IMG/VR virus record: IMGVR_UViG_3300045581_000797
Coordinates: 1-30,587 of that record
Source: a virus
Strand: one strand, 5' to 3'
Length of the DNA: 30,587 nucleotides
Shown here piece by piece: positions 7,412 to 13,820 of this stretch. Position 1 is the stretch's first letter. Each line of letters begins with the position of its first letter. The translations under genes were made by a program, and so were the position numbers. The notes below the pieces were generated by a model, which saw only the letters and a program-made list of their open reading frames with translations, ran no database searches and was not told the origin of the DNA.

Positions 7412-8104
7412 TCACCCCGCGCCGCGAGCAGCGCTCGCTTCGGCCTTCAGCTTATCAGCAAGATCGGGGTTTTCGGCCCTGATGGCGATTTGCTGGGTGA
7501 CGTTGTTGCTGATCCAGGGGTTCGATGACGCATTGACCACGCCGGTAGGGGAGGGGCGCAGGCCCATGCCGCCACGGGGCTTCTCCTGCGGGAAGTGAAA
7601 GTGGTACTCGGAATCGGCGGCGAGCATGGCCGGCAGATTGGCGACTGAGACCTTTTTGCCGTTGTAAGTCGCTACCGTGCGGCCGCCCTCATCCTGCACC
7701 GATTCACGCAGCGCCGTCCACAACTGCGCAGGAGCGTGGACTTTGCCAGCAAAGGCGGAGATAAAGTCGTTCCTGACCCGATCCGCAATCCGCTGCTTCT
7801 CGGCTTCCTCCCGCCCAGTCCGCTCGGTATTCAGTTCCTCGCGCAGGGTTTTGGTCTCCTGCCGCAGTTGCTCCAGTTCCTGGGCGAGCTTGTCACGCTC
7901 CTCCTTTGTACCCTTGCCGGATTCGCTCTTTGCCTGAAGCTCGGCGAGTTGTGCAAGTGTATCGTTGAGCTGTGCTTGCGTTTGCTTCTTCTCGTCGAGG
8001 ATCTCGGCTTTCTTGGCATCCACGGCGTTGAGTCGCTGTTCAAGCTCATCGACTCTGGCGGCCTTGGCTTGCAGTTCGGCGATCTGTTCGGGCGTGAGCG
8101 ACAT
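7412..8104 (-). CDS. Capsid scaffold protein
   Basis: A 230-residue protein starting MSLTPEQIAELQAKAARVDE. Residues 5-125 are a nearly uninterrupted coiled coil rich in Glu, Lys, Gln and Leu. The C-terminal half (VRNDFISAFAGKVHAPAQLW, then TVATYNGKKVSVANLPAMLA) matches the usual end of phage scaffold proteins that bind the coat protein. It would guide procapsid assembly and then leave. I chose the ATG at 8104 because the upstream extension to 8188 would cross the divergent promoter palindrome at 8122-8136. Its position directly upstream of the capsid gene supports the call. Confidence 0.8.
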   Translation of the reverse strand: MSLTPEQIAELQAKAARVDELEQRLNAVDAKKAEILDEKKQTQAQLNDTLAQLAELQAKSESGKGTKEERDKLAQELEQLRQETKTLREELNTERTGREEAEKQRIADRVRNDFISAFAGKVHAPAQLWTALRESVQDEGGRTVATYNGKKVSVANLPAMLAADSEYHFHFPQEKPRGGMGLRPSPTGVVNASSNPWISNNVTQQIAIRAENPDLADKLKAEASAARGAG

Positions 8105-8121
8105 GGTGCGTTTGATGGATG

Positions 8122-8136
8122 CGCTACAGTGTAGCG
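8122..8136. promoter_or_regulatory. Back-to-back promoter palindrome
   Basis: Perfect inverted repeat CGCTACA-G-TGTAGCG. On the minus strand it carries TACACT (8134-8129), 25 bp before the scaffold ATG at 8104. On the plus strand it carries TACAGT (8125-8130), 28 bp before the ATG at 8158. The two -10 hexamers overlap, so one site could serve both genes but hardly at the same moment. It could also bind a dimeric regulator. Confidence 0.5.
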
Positions 8137-8157
8137 TGTAGTGCTCCAGATGCACCC

Positions 8158-8436
8158 ATGGCAACCCCAACCCCGAAGCCCGCCGCACCCGCCGCTGCTT
8201 CTACCGCTCCCGCCCCGGCTCCCGCCCCGGCACAATCGCCGGCAGTGATGGAGGCAGACTCCGAAGAAGCCGTGGTTGTCGGCCCCGTCGTGGAGCACGT
8301 CAACATGAGCGGCCTCGTACTGGAGAAGACCGTACATCCCGATGGCGAATGCGAAGCCACCGTGATCCGCCAGCCGATGATTACCGAGGAGCTGGTTCGG
8401 GAGACCAGGGCTGCTCAGCGGCAGCAGGGCTTCTGA
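8158..8436 (+). CDS. Unknown protein with Pro/Ala N-terminus (moron-like)
   Basis: A 92-residue protein starting MATPTPKPAAPAAASTAPAP. The first 30 residues are an extended Pro/Ala tail. The rest (VVGPVVEHVNMSGLVLEKTV, then ECEATVIRQPMITEELVRET) is folded-looking and acidic. I do not recognise a family. It is the only plus-strand gene within the minus-strand head operon, between portal and scaffold, with its own promoter-like site (8125-8130) and its own terminator (8455-8494). Independently expressed insertions of this kind are called morons in other phages. The first in-frame ATG at 8119 overlaps the promoter palindrome, so I prefer 8158. The opposite-strand reading is low complexity and is rejected. 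Confidence 0.6.
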   Translation: MATPTPKPAAPAAASTAPAPAPAPAQSPAVMEADSEEAVVVGPVVEHVNMSGLVLEKTVHPDGECEATVIRQPMITEELVRETRAAQRQQGF

Positions 8437-8454
8437 TCGCACTGCCGGCAAATG

Positions 8455-8494
8455 AGCCCCTGGGTGGCCTGGCATGGCCGCTCAGGGGCTTTTT
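8455..8494 (+). terminator. Intrinsic terminator of the plus-strand insert gene
   Basis: Arms AGCCCCTG (8455-8462) and CAGGGGCT (8483-8490) enclose a smaller GGCC/GGCC stem and are followed by TTTTT on the plus strand. It lies 19 bp after the stop at 8436 and just before the portal stop on the other strand. There is no T-run on the minus side, so portal transcripts could read through. Confidence 0.75.
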
Positions 8495-8499
8495 CCATG

Positions 8500-9978
8500 T
8501 CAGCTCGTGCTAGGGCGGCGTGCCGCTCCACCAGCGCCAGCAGACGGGAGCGAGCGTCCTGGGGCGTTGGCATTGGCTTGCTGCTGCTGCTTCAGCATAT
8601 CACGCTTGGCCTCCTCCTTGAGCTTCTTGACTTCGACAAGGAGCTGTTTCATGTCGACATCCTCAGGGATCCATTCTCCGTGAAACAGGATCTTGTGGAA
8701 CAGCTCAGGCGTGATCTGCCCCTTCGTCTCAAGATCACTCAGAACACTCACGTCCTGACCGAGCAGGCGATAGAAGTCAAAGTCCTTGCTGATGATGACC
8801 TTGGGCGGTTCCTTGCCGTTGTAGTCCGAAGCGATACGGAATGCTTCGTTTAACGCATTCTCAAGCTCAAGCGCCGCCACTTGCAGCACGCAGTTCGCCT
8901 GCTGTTGATCGATGCGCTTGGCATCGGCAGATTCAGCCACAAACTTCTGTCCAAGCAGCCTCGTAACGCCAAGGTGTGAGATTTCGTTCTCCAGGCGATC
9001 AAGCAACTCGGCCTGCGCCACGAAGCTCCCCGCGTCACATGGCACCCAATACGCTTTCGAGCCGCTTATCATTCTGATGGCGTAGTTCAAGCCCGTGCCT
9101 GCTTCGTCGCCATCGTAGTCTTCCAGCACCAGTAATCCAATCGCCGCGATGTGCAGCGAGTGCAGCATGTCAGCGAGCCGGCGATAGTGAGCGATGTTCA
9201 GATGAGCGGCGTCTTCGAGGGGCGGGGAAGCGCACATGAAGCCCTCGCGCTCGGCATACATGGTGACGAGGGGGATGTAGTCGAGACCGTATTCGCCCAC
9301 CTTGCTCCCCTTTTTACCATGCACAAACTCCTCGTGTATGCCTGGCTCGATCACCCGTGCCACAAGTACATATTCCTCGCCGTATTCGCCCTTGGTGACC
9401 TTACGCTCCTCTTGATAGCGGAACATTGTCAGCTTGGCGCCGGGCCTGTCGTCCTCGCGTCTCGTGCCAAGATACTGCCACGGATCGATTGGGACGAAAT
9501 ATGGACGCGAACCATCATCCGGCGGGGCGTCAACGATCATCGAGGAGAGGCCATACGTCAGCGCAACTTCGAGCCGCTTCTTGGCGAACTGATCCAGAGA
9601 CGTGCCATCGCCGTCCACGTCCCTAATGAACTCCTTCTCCCACCACGGATCGCCACCTTCGAGCTTGATCTTGCGCCGCAGCACCATGCCGGCCGCATTA
9701 TGGATAATGCGCTTGACGAATGGGGCGAGAACTGACAGGTTGACGCGAGCTTGCCACGGATCGTAGGTTTCGTTTCTTTCTTTGATCTGCACCGGAAGCT
9801 CTCGCGGTTCACGCGGCAGATATGCTTCTTTGTGCTTGTGCAAGTATTGCGTGCCACTCGTGACAGCCCGCATGATCTCCCACTTACTCTGCATCTGGAC
9901 ATTCAGGCTGTCCATGAAGAAGGGGCTGTCTACATTCACATAATCGACGCCACTCAGCTTCACTCTCTGGATGCTCAT
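8500..9978 (-). CDS. Portal protein (DUF4055-type)
   Basis: A 492-residue protein starting MSIQRVKLSGVDYVNVDSPF. It forms the dodecameric channel at the capsid vertex through which DNA enters and leaves. Recognisable features: YLPREPRELPVQIKERNETY followed by a Trp/Ala/Arg segment near residues 55-80, then VKRIIHNAAGMVLRRKIKLE (about 85-105), and a helical wing including HLNIAHYRRLADMLHSLHIA. These match the DUF4055 portal group. The C-terminal 40 residues are Gln/Ala/Ser-rich and disordered. I chose the ATG at 9978 because the upstream frame to 10041 overlaps the promoter-like TAAGCT at 10004-9999. Its gene is divergent from terminase. Confidence 0.85.
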   Translation of the reverse strand: MSIQRVKLSGVDYVNVDSPFFMDSLNVQMQSKWEIMRAVTSGTQYLHKHKEAYLPREPRELPVQIKERNETYDPWQARVNLSVLAPFVKRIIHNAAGMVLRRKIKLEGGDPWWEKEFIRDVDGDGTSLDQFAKKRLEVALTYGLSSMIVDAPPDDGSRPYFVPIDPWQYLGTRREDDRPGAKLTMFRYQEERKVTKGEYGEEYVLVARVIEPGIHEEFVHGKKGSKVGEYGLDYIPLVTMYAEREGFMCASPPLEDAAHLNIAHYRRLADMLHSLHIAAIGLLVLEDYDGDEAGTGLNYAIRMISGSKAYWVPCDAGSFVAQAELLDRLENEISHLGVTRLLGQKFVAESADAKRIDQQQANCVLQVAALELENALNEAFRIASDYNGKEPPKVIISKDFDFYRLLGQDVSVLSDLETKGQITPELFHKILFHGEWIPEDVDMKQLLVEVKKLKEEAKRDMLKQQQQANANAPGRSLPSAGAGGAARRPSTS

Positions 9979-9998
9979 TGCCGCAATGCGTTTGCGCC

Positions 9999-10008
9999 AG
10001 CTTAGCCC
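9999..10008 (-). promoter_or_regulatory. Promoter-like -10 for the portal operon
   Basis: Minus-strand GGGCTAAGCTGG with hexamer TAAGCT at 10004-9999. Transcription would start near 9992, about 14 bp before the portal ATG at 9978. It belongs to the GCTANNCTG family seen elsewhere in the window. Confidence 0.4.
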
Positions 10009-10029
10009 ATTGAGGCGACGGCAGCACGG

Positions 10030-10038
10030 GCTACACTG
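10030..10038 (+). promoter_or_regulatory. Promoter-like -10 for large terminase
   Basis: Plus-strand GGGCTACACTGC with TACACT at 10032-10037, about 22 bp before the ATG at 10059. With the minus-strand site at 9999-10004 it forms a compact divergent promoter region of about 80 bp between portal and terminase. Confidence 0.4.
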
Positions 10039-10058
10039 CACGAATCAGAGTGATTTCG

Positions 10059-11390
10059 ATGCCGGCACAGACATTGCGGAGGAGTGGCGACTTCCTGCCC
10101 GGCAAGAATCAGGTGTCCCTCAGGCCCATGCAGGGGCTGATCTTTCAGGACCGGCGGCGCTTCCGGGTCGTGCTGGCGGGGCGGCGGGGCGGGAAGACCG
10201 TGCTCGGGGGCGTGGAGCTGCTGCGCGGGGCCGCTGAGCGCCCAGGGGTCTATTACTACGTCGCGCCGACCTACCGCATGGCGAAAGACATCGCCTGGGA
10301 GACGTACAAGCGTATTTTTCCGGCAGCATGGATACGGAAAAAGAACGAGTCCGAACTAAAGATCGAGCTGATTAACGGGTCGCTTATCTATCTCAAGGGC
10401 TCCGAAGACCCCGACGCACTACGCGGCCCCGCTCTCAACGGCTGTGTGCTTGACGAGTGCGCCTTCCAGCAGCAGTACACATGGGATTCCGTCATCAGCC
10501 CGGCGCTGTCTGACAGGAATGGTTGGGCGCTGTTCACCACCACACCATCGCCGGAAGGTACAGCGGGATGGTTCTATGAGCTTGTATTGCAGCTCACCAG
10601 CGCCGATCTCGCTGATCCAGGGCTTGAGAAGCTCGATCCGCAAGAATGGACGCTGTATGAGTACACGAGCCTGCAAGGCGGGAACATTCCGCCGGCAGAG
10701 ATCGAGCGGGCACGCAGAACACTCGCCCCGGAGGTGTTCGAGCGCGAATATGAGGCCAAGATTCTGTCGAACACGGGCCTTGTGGTGTCATGTTTCTCGA
10801 TGCTCAACATCGATTCGACGGTTGAAGACGACGAAACACTACCTTTGTACGTCGGAATCGACTTTAACAACGATCCCCTGACCGCAATTTGCGCCAATGT
10901 CGTCAGAGAGAACGGAAAACCCAAGGAATTGCGCGTTTTTGGCGAACTTAGCCTGCAAAGAGCGACGACCTGGGACCTTGCTGAGCAGCTTGTCGAGATT
11001 TATGGCCAAAGACGCCGCATTATTGCATGTCCCGACCCTACCGGCAAGCGAAAGCAGACCTCCGGCATCGGTGTGAGCGATCATCAGATCCTGCGCAAGG
11101 CCGGCATCGAGGTCTATGCCCCCGAATCGCCCTACAACACGGCTGATGGGATACGAGCCGTGAACGCAGCACTGCGCACGGCTGACGGGGAGGTGCATAC
11201 GAAGATCAACCCACGTTGCCGTGAGCTTATTAAGTCGTTCCGAACCCTTGGTTACGCCGAGGGGACGCGGATGCCGAATAAGAAACTAGGCGTCGATCAC
11301 TCGTTCGACGCCTTTAAGTATCTGTGCCTAGGTAAGTTTAATCTAGCTAGGGGAGAAAATGGGGTAATAACGTCACATCGAATCTACTAA
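10059..11390 (+). CDS. terL: Terminase large subunit
   Basis: A 443-residue packaging motor ATPase and nuclease. ATPase part: Walker A GRRGGKT at residues 41-47, Walker B CVLDEC at 129-134 with the catalytic Glu, and coupling motif FTTTPS at 159-164. Nuclease part with RNase H fold: YVGIDFNNDP (264-273; Asp268), ACPDPTGKRK (323-332; Asp326) and KLGVDHSFDAFKYL (409-422; Asp413, Asp417). The length is typical. The track-style GTG at 10050 is possible but the ATG at 10059 fits the -10 spacing. It is encoded alone on the plus strand, divergent from portal. No small subunit gene sits beside it, which is uncommon. Confidence 0.95.
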   Translation: MPAQTLRRSGDFLPGKNQVSLRPMQGLIFQDRRRFRVVLAGRRGGKTVLGGVELLRGAAERPGVYYYVAPTYRMAKDIAWETYKRIFPAAWIRKKNESELKIELINGSLIYLKGSEDPDALRGPALNGCVLDECAFQQQYTWDSVISPALSDRNGWALFTTTPSPEGTAGWFYELVLQLTSADLADPGLEKLDPQEWTLYEYTSLQGGNIPPAEIERARRTLAPEVFEREYEAKILSNTGLVVSCFSMLNIDSTVEDDETLPLYVGIDFNNDPLTAICANVVRENGKPKELRVFGELSLQRATTWDLAEQLVEIYGQRRRIIACPDPTGKRKQTSGIGVSDHQILRKAGIEVYAPESPYNTADGIRAVNAALRTADGEVHTKINPRCRELIKSFRTLGYAEGTRMPNKKLGVDHSFDAFKYLCLGKFNLARGENGVITSHRIY

Positions 11391-11394
11391 TTCG

Positions 11395-11676
11395 CTAATT
11401 TGCTACACTTTTCATTTTTCCGTCGATTTCGGGTGCATCGCGCAGCCCAGCCACCCTGCCGCCAGGCGCCTTGGACGATTCCCTTGCGGCCCAGATGATC
11501 TGCCAGCTCTCGATCAGCTCCTCGGGTGCCTGGCGCGTGTAGATCGACTTCCCGCAGCCCGTGCAGCGTCTCCGCCGCACCCACCTGCCGTCATCAAGCC
11601 TGGAGGTCTGGATCACACGGGAATCGGCGGTGCCGCAGCGCGGGCACGTCACGGCGGTTGTGGAGGTCTTCTTCAT
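11395..11676 (-). CDS. NrdR-like zinc-ribbon protein without ATP-cone
   Basis: A 93-residue protein starting MKKTSTTAVTCPRCGTADSR. The zinc ribbon has CPRC (residues 11-14) and CTGC (about 38-41) pairs around DSRVIQTSRLDDGRWVRRRR. This closely follows the N-terminal domain of NrdR, the repressor of ribonucleotide reductase genes. The ATP-cone domain that NrdR needs to sense dATP is missing; instead there is a short Arg/Lys-rich tail. It may be a DNA-binding regulator, or a generic transcription-factor-type zinc ribbon. GAGGG before the ATG serves as ribosome binding site. It is 3 bp from the upstream nucleotide-metabolism gene, so the two are co-transcribed. Confidence 0.6.
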   Translation of the reverse strand: MKKTSTTAVTCPRCGTADSRVIQTSRLDDGRWVRRRRCTGCGKSIYTRQAPEELIESWQIIWAARESSKAPGGRVAGLRDAPEIDGKMKSVAN

Positions 11677-11679
11677 CCC

Positions 11680-12267
11680 TCAACCCTCGGTAGGCGTATG
11701 CGTAAATGCCGGCGGGCATGTGGGACGAAGTGCGTTTCCGTTCACCCAGGGCTGGCCATCTTCTACCGCGTTGTAGTCAAACCTCCAGGGCTGATCGGGT
11801 TTGTAGTTCCACACCCAAACACCCCTATCCGGCCCGGCATCTTCTTTTGTTGGGAGCCTGTCGTTACGCCACTCGCTCAGCGATCTCACCCTCTGCGCCA
11901 CTCTGCTAATCACTTCACCCCTCTCATTGTTCTTGTAGGCCTCTGCCATCAACTCAAGCCTTGCCAGCGCATTCCAGGCCAGGTGTGCAGCATGTAACAG
12001 CTCGGTCTCTGGGTCATGCAATTCTCCCTTCACTTCCTTCAGCCAGTGCCGCAGCATCGCTTCAGTGTAGCGCTCAATGCCATTGGGGACAGTGCGCCAG
12101 CCGTTGTCCGTGTACTTCTTGGCCCCGTACGTCCCGACAGCGGTAACAGCGTCCAGTGCGTTTGCAAAGCCTCCCAGCACAAGCGCGGGGCGCCGCTTGC
12201 CAGCATCCAGCTTTGATCCCGGCTCATGGGCACTACGCCCTGTCGGGTCGTGTTCAGCTTGATCCAT
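11680..12267 (-). CDS. dATP/dGTP diphosphohydrolase-like (MazZ-type) protein
   Basis: A 195-residue protein starting MDQAEHDPTGRSAHEPGSKL. The N-terminal 110 residues carry the pattern of the phage dATP/dGTP diphosphohydrolase domain. This reads KLDAGKRRPALVL (19-31), TYGAKKYTDNGWR (46-58), RYTEAMLRHWLKE (66-78) and DPETELLHAAHLAWNALARL (85-104), with acidic and His residues of the all-alpha nucleotide pyrophosphatase fold. Members remove pyrophosphate from dNTPs. One, MazZ of cyanophage S-2L, supplies dGMP for diaminopurine DNA. The C-terminal 85 residues are unlike the family core and unknown. Start at 12267: AAGGAG lies 4 bp upstream and a -10 TATGCT at 12297-12292. No purZ is visible here, so a role in Z-DNA is not implied. 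Confidence 0.68.
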   Translation of the reverse strand: MDQAEHDPTGRSAHEPGSKLDAGKRRPALVLGGFANALDAVTAVGTYGAKKYTDNGWRTVPNGIERYTEAMLRHWLKEVKGELHDPETELLHAAHLAWNALARLELMAEAYKNNERGEVISRVAQRVRSLSEWRNDRLPTKEDAGPDRGVWVWNYKPDQPWRFDYNAVEDGQPWVNGNALRPTCPPAFTHTPTEG

Positions 12268-12291
12268 GAAGCTCCTTGATGGGTACACCTC

Positions 12292-12301
12292 AGCATAGCA
12301 C
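12292..12301 (-). promoter_or_regulatory. Extended -10 promoter of the diphosphohydrolase gene
   Basis: Minus-strand GTGCTATGCTGAGG with TG-C-TATGCT, hexamer at 12297-12292. Start of transcription near 12285, ATG at 12267, with AAGGAG between. The 12-base core GTGCTATGCTGA recurs exactly at 13612-13599. Confidence 0.6.
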
Positions 12302-12320
12302 GTCAGCACCTTACATAGTG

Positions 12321-12329
12321 TGCTAGGCT
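12321..12329 (+). promoter_or_regulatory. Extended -10 promoter of the RTX-like gene
   Basis: Plus-strand GTGCTAGGCTGT with TAGGCT at 12324-12329, 24 bp before the ATG at 12354. Divergent from the promoter at 12292-12297, with about 25 bp between the two hexamers. Confidence 0.5.
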
Positions 12330-12353
12330 GTTTTCGTTGCTCCTTCTAGCACC

Positions 12354-13118
12354 ATGACGGCTCTCTCAAGTTCTTTTCTTGGTCTCTCGGGACTCAGGCT
12401 TAACATCACGACATCCCCGCAATCCCTCGTGTTCACCCCCGTCGTCGCCATGGAGGGGCGAATCTCGTACATTTCCGGCGCTCATAACGCCAATGTCGCC
12501 CTCGGCAGCGACGTCGACACCATCCGCATCGGGGTCACGGCCGTCCCCAGTTTCAACCCCCCGCCCACCAGCTCCACTGTCGTCGGCACTTCCAATTCCG
12601 TATTCCGCACCCGGCAGGGTGATGACACACTGCGTTTCACCGTCAGCGCCGTGGATCCCATCACCGGCGTGGGTGTGGCAGTGCAGAACAGCCATGTCAG
12701 CGGCAATCGCGGCAATGACACCATCTATATGGAGGCTTCCGCCGGCAAGACGCGCCTCTGGGGCCGGCAGGCGGTGGTGTTCGGAGGGGCCGGCGATGAT
12801 GTGGTGACGGGGGTAGGGGCTGCTCAAAACTGCTTCGTGCAGATGGGGCTCGGTAACGATGACCTCTCGATCGGGCAGCACACCTACACGAACACCGCAC
12901 TGCGCTGGACGCGGGCGGATGGGACGCAGGCCGCCTATGGCGTTATCCGTGGTGGTGATGGCACTGATGTCATTCGCTTTCAGCATCTGTCGCTCAGTCA
13001 ATTCCAGGCCGCCTATCACCCCGTTGCTAATGGGTTCACGCTTGGGACCGATCCCACGAAGTACCTGGAGTTCGAGACCGTCGTATTGAACGATGGGCGA
13101 TCGGTGCCTCTCGTCTGA
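12354..13118 (+). CDS. RTX-like calcium-binding beta-roll protein
   Basis: A 254-residue protein with six short repeats of the G-x-G-x-D-x-hydrophobic type: GSDVDTIRI (51-59), RQGDDTLRF (88-95), GNRGNDTIYM (117-126), GGAGDDVVTG (144-153), GLGNDDLSIG (165-174) and GGDGTDVIRF (200-209). In haemolysin-type proteins tandem copies bind calcium and build a parallel beta-roll. Here they are spaced rather than strictly tandem, so calcium binding is an inference. No signal peptide or membrane helix is visible. Low Lys content and Thr/Val-rich strands suit a virion surface or secreted protein. It stands alone, with its own promoter and a convergent neighbour; arms AAGGGGAGG and CCTCCCCTT (13128-13136, 13164-13172) could form a shared terminator hairpin. 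Confidence 0.6.
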   Translation: MTALSSSFLGLSGLRLNITTSPQSLVFTPVVAMEGRISYISGAHNANVALGSDVDTIRIGVTAVPSFNPPPTSSTVVGTSNSVFRTRQGDDTLRFTVSAVDPITGVGVAVQNSHVSGNRGNDTIYMEASAGKTRLWGRQAVVFGGAGDDVVTGVGAAQNCFVQMGLGNDDLSIGQHTYTNTALRWTRADGTQAAYGVIRGGDGTDVIRFQHLSLSQFQAAYHPVANGFTLGTDPTKYLEFETVVLNDGRSVPLV

Positions 13119-13146
13119 GTTGCCGGCAAGGGGAGGGTCTGCGGTC

Positions 13147-13485
13147 CTATTTGGGCGCGGATTCCTCCCCTTCGCTTCCGTCTACCCTGTCCCGCTCGCG
13201 GGCTGCTTTCCGCGCCAGCTCGTCAGGCGCAAGCTCTTGCCGCTTCAGTTCGATCGCTTCACGCCTGGCCGCCGCGTCTTCCTTGAGTAGCTGGAGAGCT
13301 TCCACTGGCAACATGAGATTGATGCATTCGTCTCGACCAATGGCGGCCACGGCTTGGCATTGGTCGAGACGAATGCCCCGGCTTTCAGCGCAACTGACAG
13401 TGATATCCATTGGCTTGGACCACTCCTGCGCCAACAGCCAGTCGCACGCTTCAGGCGATGGCAGGCAGGGATCGCGCTGCTTGCC
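13147..13485 (-). CDS. Unknown protein with internal perfect inverted repeat
   Basis: A 112-residue protein starting MGKQRDPCLPSPEACDWLLA. I do not recognise a family. The N-terminal part has two Cys and Trp residues. Residues 30-55 contain RLDQCQAV and IGRDEC, encoded by the two arms of a 19-bp perfect inverted repeat. Residues 65-100 form a charged helix (LKEDAAARREAIELKRQELA) and the C-terminus is acidic. I chose the ATG at 13485, not the extension to 13512, because a strong -10 (TATACT, 13519-13514) is only 28 bp before it. It converges with the RTX-like gene. Confidence 0.6.
   Translation of the reverse strand, partial: GKQRDPCLPSPEACDWLLAQEWSKPMDITVSCAESRGIRLDQCQAVAAIGRDECINLMLPVEALQLLKEDAAARREAIELKRQELAPDELARKAARERDRVDGSEGEESAPK
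13324..13376. repeat. 19-bp perfect inverted repeat, 15-nt spacer, inside a gene
   Basis: Left arm GCATTCGTCTCGACCAATG (13324-13342) and right arm CATTGGTCGAGACGAATGC (13358-13376) are exact reverse complements. The spacer is 13343-13357. The hairpin would be very stable in RNA of either strand. There is no T-run next to it, so it is not a normal terminator. Confidence 0.9.
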
Positions 13486-13513
13486 CATGAACTTTTGGCG
13501 GCTGAACAGCAAC

Positions 13514-13523
13514 AGTATAGCAG
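13514..13523 (-). promoter_or_regulatory. Extended -10 promoter for the 13147-13485 gene
   Basis: Minus-strand CACTGCTATACTGTT with TG-C-TATACT, hexamer 13519-13514; transcription would start near 13507, 22 bp before the ATG. A second site with the core GTGCTATGCTGA lies upstream at 13612-13599 (hexamer 13606-13601) and could add a longer leader. Confidence 0.55.
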
Positions 13524-13643
13524 TGGCTCCCGCACCACCCTCCGCTGCTTAGCTTGGGCCCAGCTTTGCAACGGGTGCGCGTGGGTGGCGCGAGAACATC
13601 AGCATAGCACCCCGCTGCGCAAGTTGCTTGCCGGCAAGGGGGG

Positions 13644-13652
13644 TGTTATCAT
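13644..13652 (+). promoter_or_regulatory. Promoter of a possibly leaderless mRNA
   Basis: Plus-strand GTGTTATCATG with TG-T-TATCAT, hexamer 13647-13652. The expected transcription start, about 7 bp later, falls on the A of the ATG at 13659. A CTTGCCGGCAAG palindrome (13626-13637) lies in the position of the -35 region. Confidence 0.35.
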
Positions 13653-13658
13653 GTACGC

Positions 13659-13820
13659 ATGGAACGCCCTCTCTCCTACACTCACGTCAAGCACGAAGGT
13701 CGGCCTGGGTTTAAGCTGCCGTACCCCTACGCGCTACTCCCCTCCTCGGGACGTGTTATAGTGGTGGACCCCGAAGGGGTGTCACGCCTTGTTGATCGAA
13801 AGTCCCTTACGAAGCATTGA
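13659..13820 (+). CDS. Small unknown protein (53 residues)
   Basis: Starts MERPLSYTHVKHEGRPGFKL and ends RLVDRKSLTKH. Composition is that of a real small protein: a Tyr/Pro-rich segment PYPYALLPSS, then a strand-like GRVIVVDPEGVSRLV. I do not recognise a family. There is a promoter-like TATCAT just upstream and no Shine-Dalgarno sequence, so it may be translated from a leaderless transcript. Its stop is 2 bp before the next ATG at 13823, suggesting co-translation. A TTATAGT inside its 3' part resembles an additional promoter for the following gene. Confidence 0.5.
   Translation: MERPLSYTHVKHEGRPGFKLPYPYALLPSSGRVIVVDPEGVSRLVDRKSLTKH

Noticed and set aside
11400-11408. TACACT promoter-like match after terL on the plus strand
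   Set aside because: Convergent junction with no plus-strand gene following; likely chance or part of the 3' end.
11680-12267. Evidence of a Z-genome (diaminopurine) phage
   Set aside because: Only the diphosphohydrolase-like domain is present; purZ, a dATPase and the specialised polymerase are not in the window.
12366-13019. Minus-strand frame of 217 residues opposite the RTX-like gene
   Set aside because: The plus strand shows six calcium-type repeats and its own promoter; the antisense has no pattern.
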